Of a stretch of 64,000 nucleotides of DNA, positions 26,601-41,900 are shown piece after piece. The stretch is from Vicugna pacos (lineage: Eukaryota > Chordata > Mammalia > Artiodactyla > Camelidae): NCBI RefSeq assembly GCF_048564905.1, contig NW_027328740.1, forward strand, positions 1,123,292 through 1,187,291, in the 5' to 3' direction. Made by a program: the position numbers and the translations under genes. The notes beneath the pieces were generated by a model. The model ran no database searches, was not told the origin of the DNA, and saw only the letters and a list, made by a program, of their open reading frames with translations. How positions within the stretch are numbered: the stretch's first letter is position 1; every line of letters begins with the position of its first letter.

Positions 26601-29600
26601 ATATTTTGTGTTCTGCATTCCATGTTATAAATTCTGGGTTCTGTATTCTGTTTTCCATATTCTATACTCTGTGTTCTACATTCTATATTCTGCATTCCGA
26701 ATTCTATATTTTATATTCTGTGTTTTACATTCTATATTCGAAATTCTATATTCAGTGTTCTGTATTATATGGTCTAAATTCTGTGTTCTGCTTTCTATGT
26801 TCTAAATTCTATATTCATTTTTCTGTGTTCTATATTCAAAAATCTGTGTTCTGAATTCCATGTTCAAAATTCTGGATTCTGTATTCTGTTTTCCATATTC
26901 TATATTCTGTGTTCTACATTCTATATTCTGTATTCTATATTCTGCTTCCCGTATACTATATTCTATATGCTGTGTCCTATATTCTATATTCTAAATTCTA
27001 TTTCCAGTATTCTGTATTATATTTTCTAAATTCTGTGTTCTACATTCCATGTTCTAAATTGTGGATTCTATATTCTCTATTATATATTTTGTGTTCTACA
27101 TTCTATTTTCTAAATTCTATATTCAGTATTCTGTATTCTATAGTCTAAATTCTGTGTTCTGCATTACAAGTTCTAAATTCGGGGTTTTGTATTCTGTTTT
27201 CCATATTCTATATTCTGTGTTCTACATTCTATATACTGTATTCTGTATTCTGCATTCCGTATTCTATATTGTATATTCTGTGTTCTTCATTATATATTCT
27301 AAATTCTATATTCACTATTCCGTATTCTATATTCTAAATTCTGTTTTCGGCATTCCATTACTAAATTCTAAGTTCTATATTCTCTGTTTTATATTCTTTA
27401 TATTGTGTTCTGCATTCTATATTCTGCATTCATTTTCTATGTTCTATGTCCTGTATTCTATATTCTGTATTCTAATTTCTATATTCAGTAGTCAGTATTC
27501 TATAGTCTGAATTCTCTGTTCTACGTTGTATATTCAAAATTCTAAATTCAGTATTCTGTTTTCTATATTCTAAATTGTGTGTCCTGCATTCCAAATTCTA
27601 AATTCTGGCTTCTATATTCTCTATTATATATTCTATATTTTGGGTTCTTCATTCTAAAACCACATTCAATATTCTGAATTCCGTATACTATATTCTATGT
27701 TCTGTGTTTTACATTCTATATTCTAAATTCTATATTCAGTATTCTGTATTCTATAATCTAAATTCTGTGTTCTGCATTCCATGTTCTAAATTTTGGGTTC
27801 TGTATTCTGTTTTCCATATTCTTTATTGTGTGTTCTACATTCTATATTCTAAATTCTATATTCAGTATTTTGTATTATATATTTAAATTCTGTGTTCTGC
27901 ACACCATTACTAAATTCTAGGTTCTATATTCTCTTTTATATATTCAATATTTTGTGTTCTTAATTCTATATTCTACATTCTATATTCTGCATTCATTTTC
28001 CATATTCTATGTTCTGTTTTCTATATTCTGTATTCTAATTCCTATATTCAGTATTCTGTATTCCATATTCTGAATTCGGTGTTCTACATTCTATATTCAA
28101 TATTCTAAATTCAGTATTCTGTATTCTATATTCTAAATTCTATGTTCTGCATTCCATGATCTAAATACTGGCTTCTATATTCTCTTTTATATATTCTATA
28201 TTTTGTGTTGTTCTTTCTATATTCCACATTCTATATTCTGCATACGGTATTCTATATTGAATATTCTGTGTTTTACGTTCTATATTCGAAATTCTATATT
28301 CAGTATTCTGTATTCTATAACGTAAACTCTGTATTCTTCATTCCATGTTCTAAATTCTGGGTTCTATATTCTCTTATCTATTTATATTGTGTGTTTTTCT
28401 TTCTATATTCTACATAGTATAGTCTGCATTCCGTATTCTATATTCTATATTATGTGTTCTTCATTCTATATTCTAAATTCTATATTCTCTATTCTGTATT
28501 CTATATTCTAAATTCTGTGTTCTGCATTCCATGATCTAAATTCTGGGTTATATTCTCTTTCTATATTCTATATTCTGTTTTCTTCATTCTATTTTCCACA
28601 TTCTATATTCTGCATTCCGTATACTATATTCTATATTCTGTGTTTTACATTTTATTTTCGAAATTCTATATTCAGTATTCTGTATTCTATAATCTAAACT
28701 ATGTGTTCTGCATTCCATGTTCTAAATTCTGGGTTCTATATTCTCTATTCTATATTCTATATTTTGTGTTCTACATTCTATATTCTAAATTCTATATTCA
28801 GTATTCTGTATTCTATAATCTTAATTCTATTTTCTGCATTCCATGCTCTTAATTCTGGGTTCTATATTCTCTATTCTCTATTCTATATTCTGTGTTACAG
28901 ATTCTATATTCTAAATTCTATATTCAGTATTCTGTATTCTATATTCTAAATTCTGTGTTCTGCATTGCATGTTCTATATTCTATATATAGTATCCTGTAT
29001 TCTATATTCTATATTTTGTGTTCTACATTCTATATTTTAAATTCTATATTCAGAATTCTGTTTTCTATTTTCTATATTCTGTGTTCAGCGTTCCATGTTC
29101 TAAATTCTGTGTTCTATATCCTCTATTCTATATTCGATATTGTGTGTTCTTCATTCTATAGTCTACATACAATATTTTGCATTCCGTATTCTATATTCTA
29201 AATTCTGAGTTCTAAGTTCTAAATTCTAAATTCTATATTCAGTAATCCATATTCTATATACTAAATTCTGTGTTCTGCTTTCTATGTTCTAAATTCTATA
29301 TTCAGTATACTGTATTCTATTTTCTAAATTCAGTGTTCTGCATATCATGTTCTAAATTCTGGATTCTATATTCTCTATTCTGTGTTCTACATTCTAGGTT
29401 CTAAATACTATATCCAGTATTCTGTATTCTATATTCTAAATTCTGTGTTCAGCATTCCATGTTCTATATTCTATTTTCAGTGTTTTACATTCTATATTCT
29501 AAATTATGTGTTCTGCATTCTATGTTCTAAATTCTATATTCACTATTCTGTATTATATATTCTAAATTCTGTGTTTGCATTCAATGTTCTAAATTCTGGA

Positions 29601-32600
29601 TTCTATACTTTGTATTCTATATTCTATAATCTGTGTTCTTCATTCAATATTCTAAATTCTGTATTCATTATTCTGTATTCTATTGTCAAAATTCTGAGTT
29701 CTGCATTCTATGTTCTAAATTCTATATTCATTATTCTGTGTTCTATATTCTAAATTCTGTGTTCTGAATTCCATGTTCAAAATTCTGGGTTCTGTATTCT
29801 GTTTTCCATATCTATATTCTGTGTTCTCCATTCTATATTCTGTAATTTATATTCTGCTTTCCTTATTCTATATTGTATATTCTGTGTCCTACGTTCTATA
29901 TTCTGAATTCTATTTTTATTATTCTGTATTCTATTTTCAAAATTCTGTGTTCTACATTCCATGTTCTAAATTCTGAGTTCTATATTCTCTATTGTATATA
30001 CTGTGTTCTACATTCTATTTTCTAAATTCTATGTTCAGTATTTTTTTATTCTATATTCTAAGTTCTATGTTCTGCATTTCATGTTCTAATTTCTATATTC
30101 AGTATTCTGCTTTCTGTATTCTAAATTCTGTGTTCTTCATCATATGTTCTAAATTCTGTATTCAGTATTATGTATTCTGTATTCTAAATTCTGTGTTCTG
30201 CATTCCATTTCTAAATTCTGGCTTCTATATTCTCTTTTATATATTCTATATTTTGTGTTGTTCTTTCTATATTCCACATTCTATATTCTGCATACTGTAT
30301 TCTATATTGAATATTCTGTGTTTTACATTCTATATTCGAATTTCTATATTCAGTATTCTGTATTCTATAACCTAAAATCTGTATTCTTCATTCCATGTTC
30401 TAAATTCTGGGTTCTATATTCTCTAATCTATTCTATATTGTGTGTTTTTCATTCTATATTCTACATAGTATAGTCTGCATTCCGTATTCTATATTCTATA
30501 TTATGTGTTCTTCATTCTATATTCTAAATTCTATATTCTCTATTCTGTATTCTATATTCTAAATTCTGTGTTCTGCATTCCATGATCTAAATTCTGGGTT
30601 CTATATTCTCTTTCTATATTCTATATTCTGTTTTCTTCATTCTATTTTCCACATTCTATATACTGCATTCCGTATAATATATTCTATATTCTGTGATTTA
30701 CATTTTATTTTCAAAATTCTATATTCAGTATTCTGTATTCTATAATCTAAACTATGTGTTCTGCATTCAATGTTCTAAATTCTGGGTTCTATATTCTCTA
30801 TTCTATATTCTATATTTTGTGTTCTACATTCTATATTCTAAATTCTATATTCAGTATTCTGTATTCTATATTTTAAATTCTGTTTTCTGCATTCCATGCT
30901 CTTAATTCTGGGTTCTATATTCTCTATTCTATATTCTGTGTTACAGATTCTATATTCTAAATTCTATATTCAGTATTCTGTATTCTATATTCTAAATTCT
31001 GTGTTCTGCATTGCATGTTCTATATTCTATATTTAGTATCCTGTATTCTATATTCTATATTCTGTGTTCTAAATTCTATATTCTAAATTCTATATTCAGA
31101 ATTCTGTATTCTATCTTCTATATTCTGTGTTCAGCGTTCCATGTTCTAAATTCTGTGTTCTATATCCTCTATTCTATATTCGATATTGTGTGTTCTTCAT
31201 TGTATACTCTACATACAATATTTTGCATTCCGTATTCTATATTCTAAATTCTGAGTTCTAAGTTCTAAATTCTAAATACTATATTCAGTATTCTATAGTC
31301 TATATAATAAATTCTGTGTTCTGCATTCTATATTCTAAATTCTATATTCAGTATTCTGCATTCTACTTTCCAGATTCAGTGTTCTGAATTTCATTTTCTA
31401 AATTCTGGATTCTATATTCTATATTCTGTGTTCTACATTCTATATTCTAAATTCTATATTCAGTATTACCTATTCTATATTCTAAATTCTGTGTTATGCA
31501 TTCCATATTCTATATTCTGAATTCTATATACTCTATGCTATATTCTATATTCTGTGTTCTACATTCTATATTCTAAATTCTGGTTCTGCATTGTATGTTC
31601 TAAATTCTATATTCATTATTCTGTGTTCTATATTCTAAGTTCTGTGTTCTGCATTCCATATTCTAAATTCTGTGTTCTGTATTCTGTTTTCCATAGTCTA
31701 TATTCTGTGTTCTACATTCTATATTCTGTATTCTATATTCGGCATTCCGAATTCTACATTGTATATTCTGTGTTCTACATTCTATATGCTAAATTCTATA
31801 TTCAGTATTCATATACTATTTTCTAAATTCTGTGCTCTGCATTCCATGTGCTTATTTCTGTATTCTATAATCTGTATTCTATGTTCTGTGTTCTACATTC
31901 TATATTCTAAATTCTATATTCAGTATTCTGTATTGTAAGTTCTAAATTCTGTGTTCTGCATTACATGTTCTACATTCTGGGTTTTACCTTGTCTATTGTA
32001 TATTCTATATAATGTGTTCTTCATTCTATACTCTACATAGTATATTTTGCATTCCGTAGTCTATATTATATATTCTTTGTTCTAAATTTTTAATTCTAAA
32101 TTCTATATACATTATTCTATATTCTATATACTAAATTCGGTGTTCTGCTTTCCATGTTCTATATTCTATATTCAGTATTCTGTATTCTATAGTCTAAATT
32201 CTGTGTTCTGCATTACAATTTCTAAATTCGGGGTTTTGTATTCTGTTTTCCATATTCTATATTCTGTGTTCTATATTCTATATACTGTATTCTGTATTCT
32301 GCATTCCGTATTCTATATTGTATATTCTGTGTTCTTCATTATATATTCGAAATTCTATATCCACTCTTCCGTATTTTATATTCTAAATTCGGTGTTCAGC
32401 ATACCATTACTAAATTCTAAGTTCTATATTCTCTATTTTATATTCTTTATATGGTGTTCTGCATTCTATATTATGCATTCATTTTCTTTGTTCTATGTTC
32501 TGTGTTCTATATTCTGTATTCTAATTTCTATATTCAGTAGTCGGTATTCTATAGTCTGAATTCTCTGTTCTACGTTCTATATTCAAAATTCTAAATTCAG

Positions 32601-33962
32601 TATTCTGTATTCTATATTCTAAATTCTCTGTTCTGCTTTCCATGTTCTAAATTCTGGGTTCTATATTCTCTATTATATATTCTATATTTTGTGTTCTTCA
32701 TTCTATATTCCACATTCTATATTCTGAATTCCGTATACTATATTCTATATTCTGTGTTTTACATTCTATATTCTTAATTCTATATTCAGTATTCTGTATT
32801 CTATAATCTAAATTCTGTGTTCTGCATTCCATATTCTAAATTTTGGTTTCTGTATTCTGTTTTCCATATTCTATATTTTGTGTTCTACATTCTATATTCT
32901 AAATTCTATATTCAGTATTTTGTATTCTATAATTTAAATTCTGTGTTCTGAATTCCATGTTCTAAACTTTGGGTTCTGTATTCTGTTTTCCATGTTCTAT
33001 ATTCTGTGTTCTACATTCTGTATACTGTATTCTATATTCTTCATTCCGTATTCAATATTCTATATTTTGTGTCCTTCATTATATATTCTAAATTCTATAT
33101 TCAGTATTCGGTATTCTATATTCTATATTCTGTTTTCGGCATTCCATTACTAAATTCTAAGTTCTATATTCTCTTTTTTATAATCTTAATTTTTTGTTCT
33201 TCATTCTATATTCTACATTCTATATTCTTCATTCTATATTCTGCATTCCGTATAGTAGATTCTATATTCTGTGTTTTACATTCTATATTCTAAATTCTAT
33301 ATTCAGTATTCTGTATTCTATAATCTAAATTCTGTGTTCTGCATTCCATGTTCTAATTTCTGGGTTCTATATTCCCTTTCTATATTCTATATTCTGTGTT
33401 CTGCATTCCATGATCTAAATACTATATTCAGTATTCTGTACTCTATATTCTATATTCTGTGTTTTACATTGTATATTCCAAATTCGATATTCAGTATTCT
33501 GTATTCTATTTTCTAAATTCTGTGTTCTACATTCCATGTTCTAAATTCGGTATTCAATATCCTCTATTTTATATTCTATATTGTGTGTACTTCATTCTAT
33601 ACTCTACATACTATATTTTACATTCCGTACTGTATAGTCTAAATTTTGAGTTCTAAATTCTAAATTCTAAATTCTATATTCAGAATTATGTTTTCTATAT
33701 TCTAAATTCTGTGTTCTGCATTCCGTGTTCTATATTCTATTTTCAGTATTCTATATTCTATATTCTATATCCTGTGTTCTTAATTCTATGTTCTAAACTC
33801 TATATTCAGTATTCTGTATTCTATATTCTAAATTCTGTGTTGTGCATTCCATGTTCTAATTTCTATATTCAGTATTCTGTATTCCGTATTCTAAATTCTG
33901 TGTTCTGCATTCGATGATTTAAATTCTATATTCAGTAATCTGTATTCTATATTCTAAATTCT
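23660..33962 (+). repeat. HOR copy U3, 10,303 bp
   Basis: The copy follows U2 almost base for base in layout up to the block at 31011. It then keeps the 217-bp block that U2 lost, here 216 bp long because of a one-base loss at about 31,581, and lacks one 63-bp module near 32,180. The net difference from U2 is 217 - 1 - 63 = 153 bp, which is exactly the observed length difference. Private single-base changes were seen, for example near 26,563, 26,756 and 30,694. The one-base loss near 31,581 is shared with U4 at about 42,690, which links the two copies by descent or exchange. Confidence 0.9.
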
Positions 33963-36900
33963 GTGTTTTGCATTCCATGTTATAAATTTTGGCTTCTGTA
34001 TTCTGTTTTCCATATTCTATATTCTATGTTCTACATTCTATATTCTAAATTATATATACAGTGTTTTGTATTCTATATTATAAATTCTGTGTTCTGCATT
34101 CCATTCCTAAATTCTAGGTTCTATATTCTCTTTTATATATTCTATACTTTGTGTTCTTCATTTTATATTCTACATTTTATATTTTGCATTCATTCTCTAT
34201 ATTCTATATTCTGTATTCTAAATTCAATATTCAGTATTCTGTATTCTATAACTGAATTCTCAGTTCTACATTCTATATTCAAAATTCTAAATTCAGTATT
34301 CTGTATTCTATATTCTATATTCTGTGTTCTGCATTCCATGATCTAAATTCTGACTTCTTTATTGTCTTTTATATATTCTATAATTTGTGTTGTTCTTACT
34401 ATATTCCACATTCTATATTCTGCATTTCGTATTCTATGTTATATATTCTGTGTTTTACATTCTATATTCGAAATTCTATATTCAGTATTCTGTATTCTAT
34501 AATCTAAATTCTGTGTTCTGCATTCCATGTTCTATATTCTGGGTTCTATATTCTGTACTCTATTCTATATAGTGTGTTTTTCATTCTATATTCTACATAC
34601 TATAGTCTGCATTCAGTATTCTATATTCTATATTGTGTGATCTACATTCTATATTTTAAATTCTATATTCTCTATTCTGTATTCTATATTCTAAATTTTG
34701 TGTTCTGCATTCCATGTTATAAATTCTGGTTTCTATAATCTCAATTCTATATTCTGTATTCTGTGTTCTACATTATAGATTCTAAATTCTATATTTTGTA
34801 TTTATATTCTATATTCAAAATTCTGTGTTCTGAATTCCATGTTCTAAATTCGATATTAAGTATTCTGTATTCTATATTCTAAATTCCGTGTTCTGTATTT
34901 ATGTTCTAAATACTATATTCAGTGTTCTGTATTCTATTTTCTATATACTGTGTTCTACATTCCATGTTCTAAATTCTTTATTCTATATTCTCTATTATAT
35001 ATTCTATACTGTGTGTTCTTCATTCTATACTCTAAATACTATATTTTGCCTTCCATATTCTATATTCTAAATATTGAATTCTAAATTCTATATTCTAAAT
35101 TCTATATTCAGTATTCTGTTTTCTATATTCTAAATTCTGTGTTCTGCATTCCATGTTCTATATTCTATTTTCAGAATATTATATTCTATATTCTAAATTC
35201 TGTGTTCTGCATTCTATGTTCTAAATTCTATATTCAGTATTCAGTTTTGTATATTCTAATTTCTGTGTTTGAATTCCAACTTCAAAATTCTGGGTTCTGT
35301 ATTCTGTTTTCCATATTCTATATTCTGTGTTCTACATTCTATATTCTGTAATCTATATTCTGCTTTCCTTTTTCTATATTCTATATTCTGTGTCCTACAT
35401 TCTATACTCTAAATTCTATTTTTATTATTCTGTATTCTATTTTCTAAATTCTGTGTTCTACATTCCATGTTCTAAATTCTGGGTTCTATATTCTCTATTC
35501 TATATTCTGTGTTCTACATTCTATTTTCTAAATTCTATATTCAGTATTTTTTATTCTATATTCTAAATTCTATGTTCTGCATTTCATGTTCTAAATTCTA
35601 TATTCAGTATTCTGCTTTCTGTATTCTAAATTCTGTGTTCTGCATCATATGTTCTAAATTCTGTATTCAGTATTATGTATTCTATATTCTAAATTCTGTG
35701 TTCTGCATTCCATTTCTAAATTCTCGGTTTTATATTCTCTTTTATATATTCTATATTTTGTGTTCTTCATTCTATATTCCACATTCTATATTCTGCATTC
35801 CGTATTCTATATTCTATATTCTGTGTTTTACATTCTATATTCTAAATTCTATATTAAGAATTGTGTATTCTATAATCTAAATTCTGTGTTCTGCATTCCA
35901 TTTTCTAAATTCTGAGTTCTATATTCTCTACTCTATTCTATATTTTGTGTTTTTCATTCTATATTCTACATACTATATTCTGCCTTCCGTATTCCATATT
36001 CCATACTATGTGCTCTACATTCTTTATTCTAATTCAATATTCAGTATTCAGTATTCTATATTCTAAATTCTGTGTTCTGCATTATATGTTCTAAATTCAA
36101 TATTCAGGATTCTGTATTCTATATTCTTAATTCTGTGTTATGCATTCCATGTTCTAAATTCTGAATTCTATATCCTCTATGCTATATTCTATATTCTGTG
36201 TTCTACATTCTATATTCTAAATTCTGTGTTCTGCATTCTATCTTCTAAATTCTATATTCATTATTCTGTGTTCTATATTCTAAATTCTGTGTTCTGCATT
36301 CCATATTCTAAATTCTGGGTTCTGTATTCTGTTTTCCATAGTCTATATTCTGTGTTCTACATTCTATATTCTGTATTCTATATTCTGCATCCCGAATTCT
36401 ACATTGTATATTCTGTGTTCTACATTCTATATGCTAAATTGTATATTTAGTATTCATATTCTATTTTCTAAATTCTGTGTTCTGCATTCCATGTGCTAAA
36501 TTCTGTATTCTATAATCTGTATTCTATGTTCTGTGTTCTACATTCTATATTCTAAATTCTATATTCAGTATTCTGTATTGTAAGTTCTAAATTCTGTGTT
36601 CTGCATTACATGTTCTACATTCTGTGTTCTACATTGTCTATTGTATATTCTATATAATGTGTTCTTCATTCTATACTCTACATACTATATTTTGCATTCC
36701 GTAGTCTATATTATATATTCTTTGTTCTAAATTTTTAATTCTAAATTCTATATTCAGTATTCTATAATCTATATACTAAATTCGGTGTTCTGCATTCCAT
36801 GTTCTATATTCTATATTCAGTATTCTGTATTCTATATTCTAAATTCTGTGTTCTGCATTATATGATCTAAATTCTATATTCAGTATTCTGTATTCTATAG

Positions 36901-37765
36901 TCTATATTTTGTGTTCTGCATTCCATGTTATAAATTCTGGGTTCTGTATTCTGTTTTCCATATTCTATACTCTGTGTTCTACATTCTATATTCTGCATTC
37001 CGAATTCTATATTTTATATTCTGTGTTTTACATTCTATATTCGAAATTCTATATTCAGTATTCTGTATTATATGGTCTAAATTCTGTGTTCTGCTTTCTA
37101 TGTTCTAAATTCTATATTCATTTTTCTGTGTTCTATATTCAAAAATCTGTGTTCTGAATTCCATGTTCAAAATTCTGGATTCTGTATTCTGTTTTCCATA
37201 TTCTATATTCTGTGTTCTACATTCTATATTCTGTATTCTATATTCTGATTCCCTTATACTATATACTATATGCTGTGTCCTATATTCTATATTCTAAATT
37301 CTATTTTCAGTATTCTGTATTCTATTTTCTAAATTCTGTGTTCTACATTCCATGTTCTAAATTGTGGATTCTATATTCTCTATTATATATTCTGTGTTCT
37401 ACATTCTATTTTCTAAATTCTATATTCAGTATTCTGTATTCTATAGTCTAAATTCTGTGTTCTGCATTACAAGTTCTAAATTCGGGGTTTTGTATTCTGT
37501 TTTCCATATTCTATATTCTGTGTTCTACATTCTATATACTGTATTCTGTATTCTGCATTCCGTATTCTATATTGTATATTCTGTGTTCTTCATTATATAT
37601 TCTAAATTCTATATTCACTATTCCGTTTTCTATATTCTAAATTCTGTGTTCGGCATTCCATTACTAAATTCTAAGTTCTATATTCTCTATTTTATATTCT
37701 TTATAATGTTTTCTGCATTCTATATTCTGCATTCATTTTCTATGTTCTATGTCCTGTGTTCTATA

Positions 37766-38915
37766 TTCTGTATTCTAAATTCTATATTCAGTATTCTGTA
37801 TTCTATAGTCTGAATTCTCTGTTCTACGTTCTATATTCAAAATTCTAAATTCAGTATTCTGTATTCTATATTCTAAATTCTGTGTCCTGCATTCGAAATT
37901 CTAAATTCTGGCTTCTATATTCTCTATTATATATTCTATATTTTGGGTTCTTCATTCTATATACCACATTCAATATTCTGAATTCCGTATACTATATTCT
38001 ATGTTCTGTGTTTTACATTCTATATTCTAAATTCTATATTCAGTATTCTGTATTCTATAATCTAAATTCTGTGTTCTGCATTCCATGTTCTAAATTTTGG
38101 GTTCTGTATTCTTTTTTCCATATTCTATATTTTGTGTTCTACATTCTGTATTCTAAATTCTATATTCAGTATTTTGTATTATATATTTAAATTCTGTGTT
38201 CTGCACACCATTACTAAATTCTAGGTTCTATATTCTATTTTATATATTCAATATTTTGTGTTCTTATTTCTATATTCTACATTCTATATTCTGCATTCAT
38301 TTTCCATATTCTATGTTCTGTTTTCTATATTCTGTATTCTAATTCCTATATTCAGTATTCTGTATTCCATATTCTGAATTCGGTGTTTTACATTCTATAT
38401 TCAAAATTCTAAATTCAGTATTCTGTATTCTATATTCTAAATTCTATGTTCTGCATTCCATGATCTAAATGCTGGCTTCTATATTCACTTTTATATATTC
38501 TATATTTTGTGTTGTTCTTTCTATATATCACATTCTATATTCTGCATACGGTATTCTATATTGAATATTCTGTGTTTTACGTTCTATATTCTAAATTCTA
38601 TATTCAGTATTCTGTATTCTATAGTCTGAATTCTCTGTTCTACGTTCTATATTCAAAATTCTAAATTCAGTATTCTGTATTCTATATTCTAAATTCTGTG
38701 TCCTGCATTCGAAATTCTAAATTCTGGCTTCTATATTCTCTATTATATATTCTATATTTTGGGTTCTTCATTCTATATACCACATTCAATATTCTGAATT
38801 CCGTATACTATATTCTATGTTCTGTGTTTTACATTCTATATTCTAAATTCTATATTCAGTATTCTGTATTCTATAATCTAAATTCTGTGTTCTGCATTCC
38901 ATGTTCTAACTTTTG
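37766..38915 (+). repeat. 816-bp duplication in U4, second unit cut short
   Basis: Matching blocks at 37882 and 38698 are 816 bp apart, as in U1 and U5. The second unit stops near 38,915, where the sequence switches to a stretch that in U2 follows the block at 18055. The switch lies within a short shared GGGTTCT run. Confidence 0.82.
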
Positions 38916-41900
38916 GGTTCTATATTCTCTTATCTATTTATATTGTGTGTTTTTCTTTCTATATTCTACAGAGTATAGTCTGCATTCCGTATTCTATATT
39001 CTATATTATGTGTTCTTCATTCTATATTCTAAATTCTATATTCTCTATTCTGTATTCTATATTCTAAATTCTGTGTTCTGCATTCCATGATCTAAATTCT
39101 GGGTTATATTCTCTTTCTATATTCTATATTCTGTTTTATTCATTCTATTTTCCACATTCTATATTCTGCATTCCGTATACTATATTCTATATTCTGTGTT
39201 TTACATTTTATTTTCGAAATTCTATATTCAGTATTCTGTATTCTATAATCTAAACTATGTGTTTTGCATTCCATGTTCTAAATTCTGGGTTCTATATTCT
39301 CTATTCTATATTCTATATTTTGTGTTCTACATTCTATATTCTAAATTCTATATTCAGTATTCTGTATTCTATATTCTAAATTCTATTTTCTGCATTCCAT
39401 GCTCTTAATTCTGGGTTCTATATTCTCTATTCTCTATTCTATATTCTGTGTTACAGATTCTATATTCTAAATTCTATATTCAGTATTCTGTATTCTATAT
39501 TCTAAATTCTGTGTTCTGCATTGCATGTTCTATATTCTATATATAGTATCCTGTATTCTATATTCTATATTTTGTGTTCTACATTCTATATTTTAAATTC
39601 TATATTCAGAATTCTGTTTTCTATTTTCTATATTCTGTGTTCAGCGTTCCATGTTCTAAATTCTGTGTTCTATATCCTCTATTCTATATTCGATATTTTG
39701 TGTTCTTCATTCTATAGTCTACATACAGTATTTTGCATTCCGTATTCTATATTCTAAATTCTGAGTTCTAAGTTCTAAATTCTAAATTCTATATTCAGTA
39801 TTCTATAGTCTATATAATAAATTCTGTGTTCTGCATTCTATATTCTAAATTCTATATTCAGTATTCTGCATTCTACTTTCCAGATTCAGTGTTCTGAATT
39901 TCATTTTCTAAATTCTGGATTCTATATTCTATATTCTGTGTTCTACATTCTATATTCTAAATTCTATATTCAGTATTATGTATTCTATTGTCTAAATTCT
40001 GTTTTCTGCATTCAATATTCTAAATTCTATATTCATTATTACCTATTCTATATTCTAAATTCTGTGTTCTGCATTCCATATTCTAAATTCTGAATTCTAT
40101 ATTCTCTATTCAATATTCAATATTCTGTGTTCTACATTCGAAATTCTAAATTCTATATTCAGTATTCTGTATTCTATATTCGAAATTCTCTGTTCTGCTT
40201 TCCATGTTCTAAATTCTGGGTTCTATATTGTCTGTTCTATATTCTATATTGTTAGTTCTTCATTCTATACTCTACATACTATATTTTGCATGCCGTTGTC
40301 TATATTCTAAATTCTGAGTTCTAAATTCTTAATTCTAAATTCTATATTCAGTAATCCATATTCTATATACTAAATTCTGTGTTCTGCTTTCTATGTTCTA
40401 AATTCTATATTCAGTATACTGTATTCTATTTTCTAAATTCAGTGTTCTGCATATCATGTTGTAAATTCTGGATTCTATATTCTCTATTCTGTGTTCTACA
40501 TTCTATGTTCTAAATTCTATATCCAGTATTCTGTATTCTATATTCAAAATTCTGTGTTCAGCATTCCATGTTCTATATTCTATTTTCAGTGTTTTATATT
40601 CTATATTCTAAATTATGTGTTCTGCATTCTATGTTCTAAATTCTATATTCACTATTCTGTATTATATATTCTAAATTCTGTGTTTGCATTCAATGTTCTA
40701 AATTCTGGATTCTATACTTTGTATTCTATATTCTATAATCTGTGTTCTTCATTCAATATTCTAAATTCTGTATTCATTATTCTGTATTCTATTGTCAAAA
40801 TTCTGAGTTCTGCATTCTATGTTCTAAATTCTATATTCATTATTCTGTGTTCTATATTCTAAATTCTGTGTTCTGAATTCCATGTTCAAAATTCTGTGTT
40901 CTGTATTCTGTTTTCCATATTCTATATTCTGTGTTCTCCATTCTATATTCTGTAATTTATATTCTGCTTTCCTTATTCTATATTTTATATTCTGTGTCCT
41001 ACGTTCTATATTCTGAATTCTATTTTTATTATTCTGTATTCTATTTTCAAAATTCTGTGTTCTACATTCCATGTTCTAAATTCTGGGTTCTATATTCTCT
41101 ATTCTATATACTGTGTTCTACATTCTATTTTCTAAATTCTATGTTCAGTATTTTTTATTCTATATTCTAAGTTCTATGTTCTGCATTTCATGTTCTAATT
41201 TCTATATTCAGTATTCTGCTTTCTGTATTCTAAATTCTGTGTTCTTCATCATATGTTCTAAATTCTCTATTCAGTATTATGTATTCTGTATTCTAAATTC
41301 TGTGTTCTGCATTCCATTTCTAAATTCTGTCTTCTATATTCTCTTTTATATATTCTATATTTTGTGTTCTTCTTTCTATATTCCACATTCTATATTCTGC
41401 ATACTGTATTCTATATTGAATATTCTGTGTTTTACATTCTATATTCGAAATTCTATATTCAGTATTCTGTATTCTATAACCTAAACTCTGTATTCTTCAT
41501 TCCATGTTCTAAATTCTGGGTTCTATATTCTCTAATCTATTCTATATTGTGTGTTTTTCATTCTATATTCTACATAGTATAGTCTGCATTCCGTATTCTA
41601 TATTCTATATTATGTGTTCTTCATTCTATATTCTAAATTCTATATTCTCTATTCTGTATTCTATATTCTAAATTCTGTGTTCTGCATTCCATGATCTAAA
41701 TTCTGGGTTCTATATTCTCTTTCTATATTCTATATTCTGTTTTCTTCATTCTATTTTCCACATTCTATATTCTGCATTCCGTATACTATATTCTATATTC
41801 TGTGTTTTATATTTTATTTTCGAAATTCTATATTCAGTATTCTGTATTCTATAATCTAAACTATGTGTTCTGCATTCCATGTTCTAAATTCTGGGTTCTA

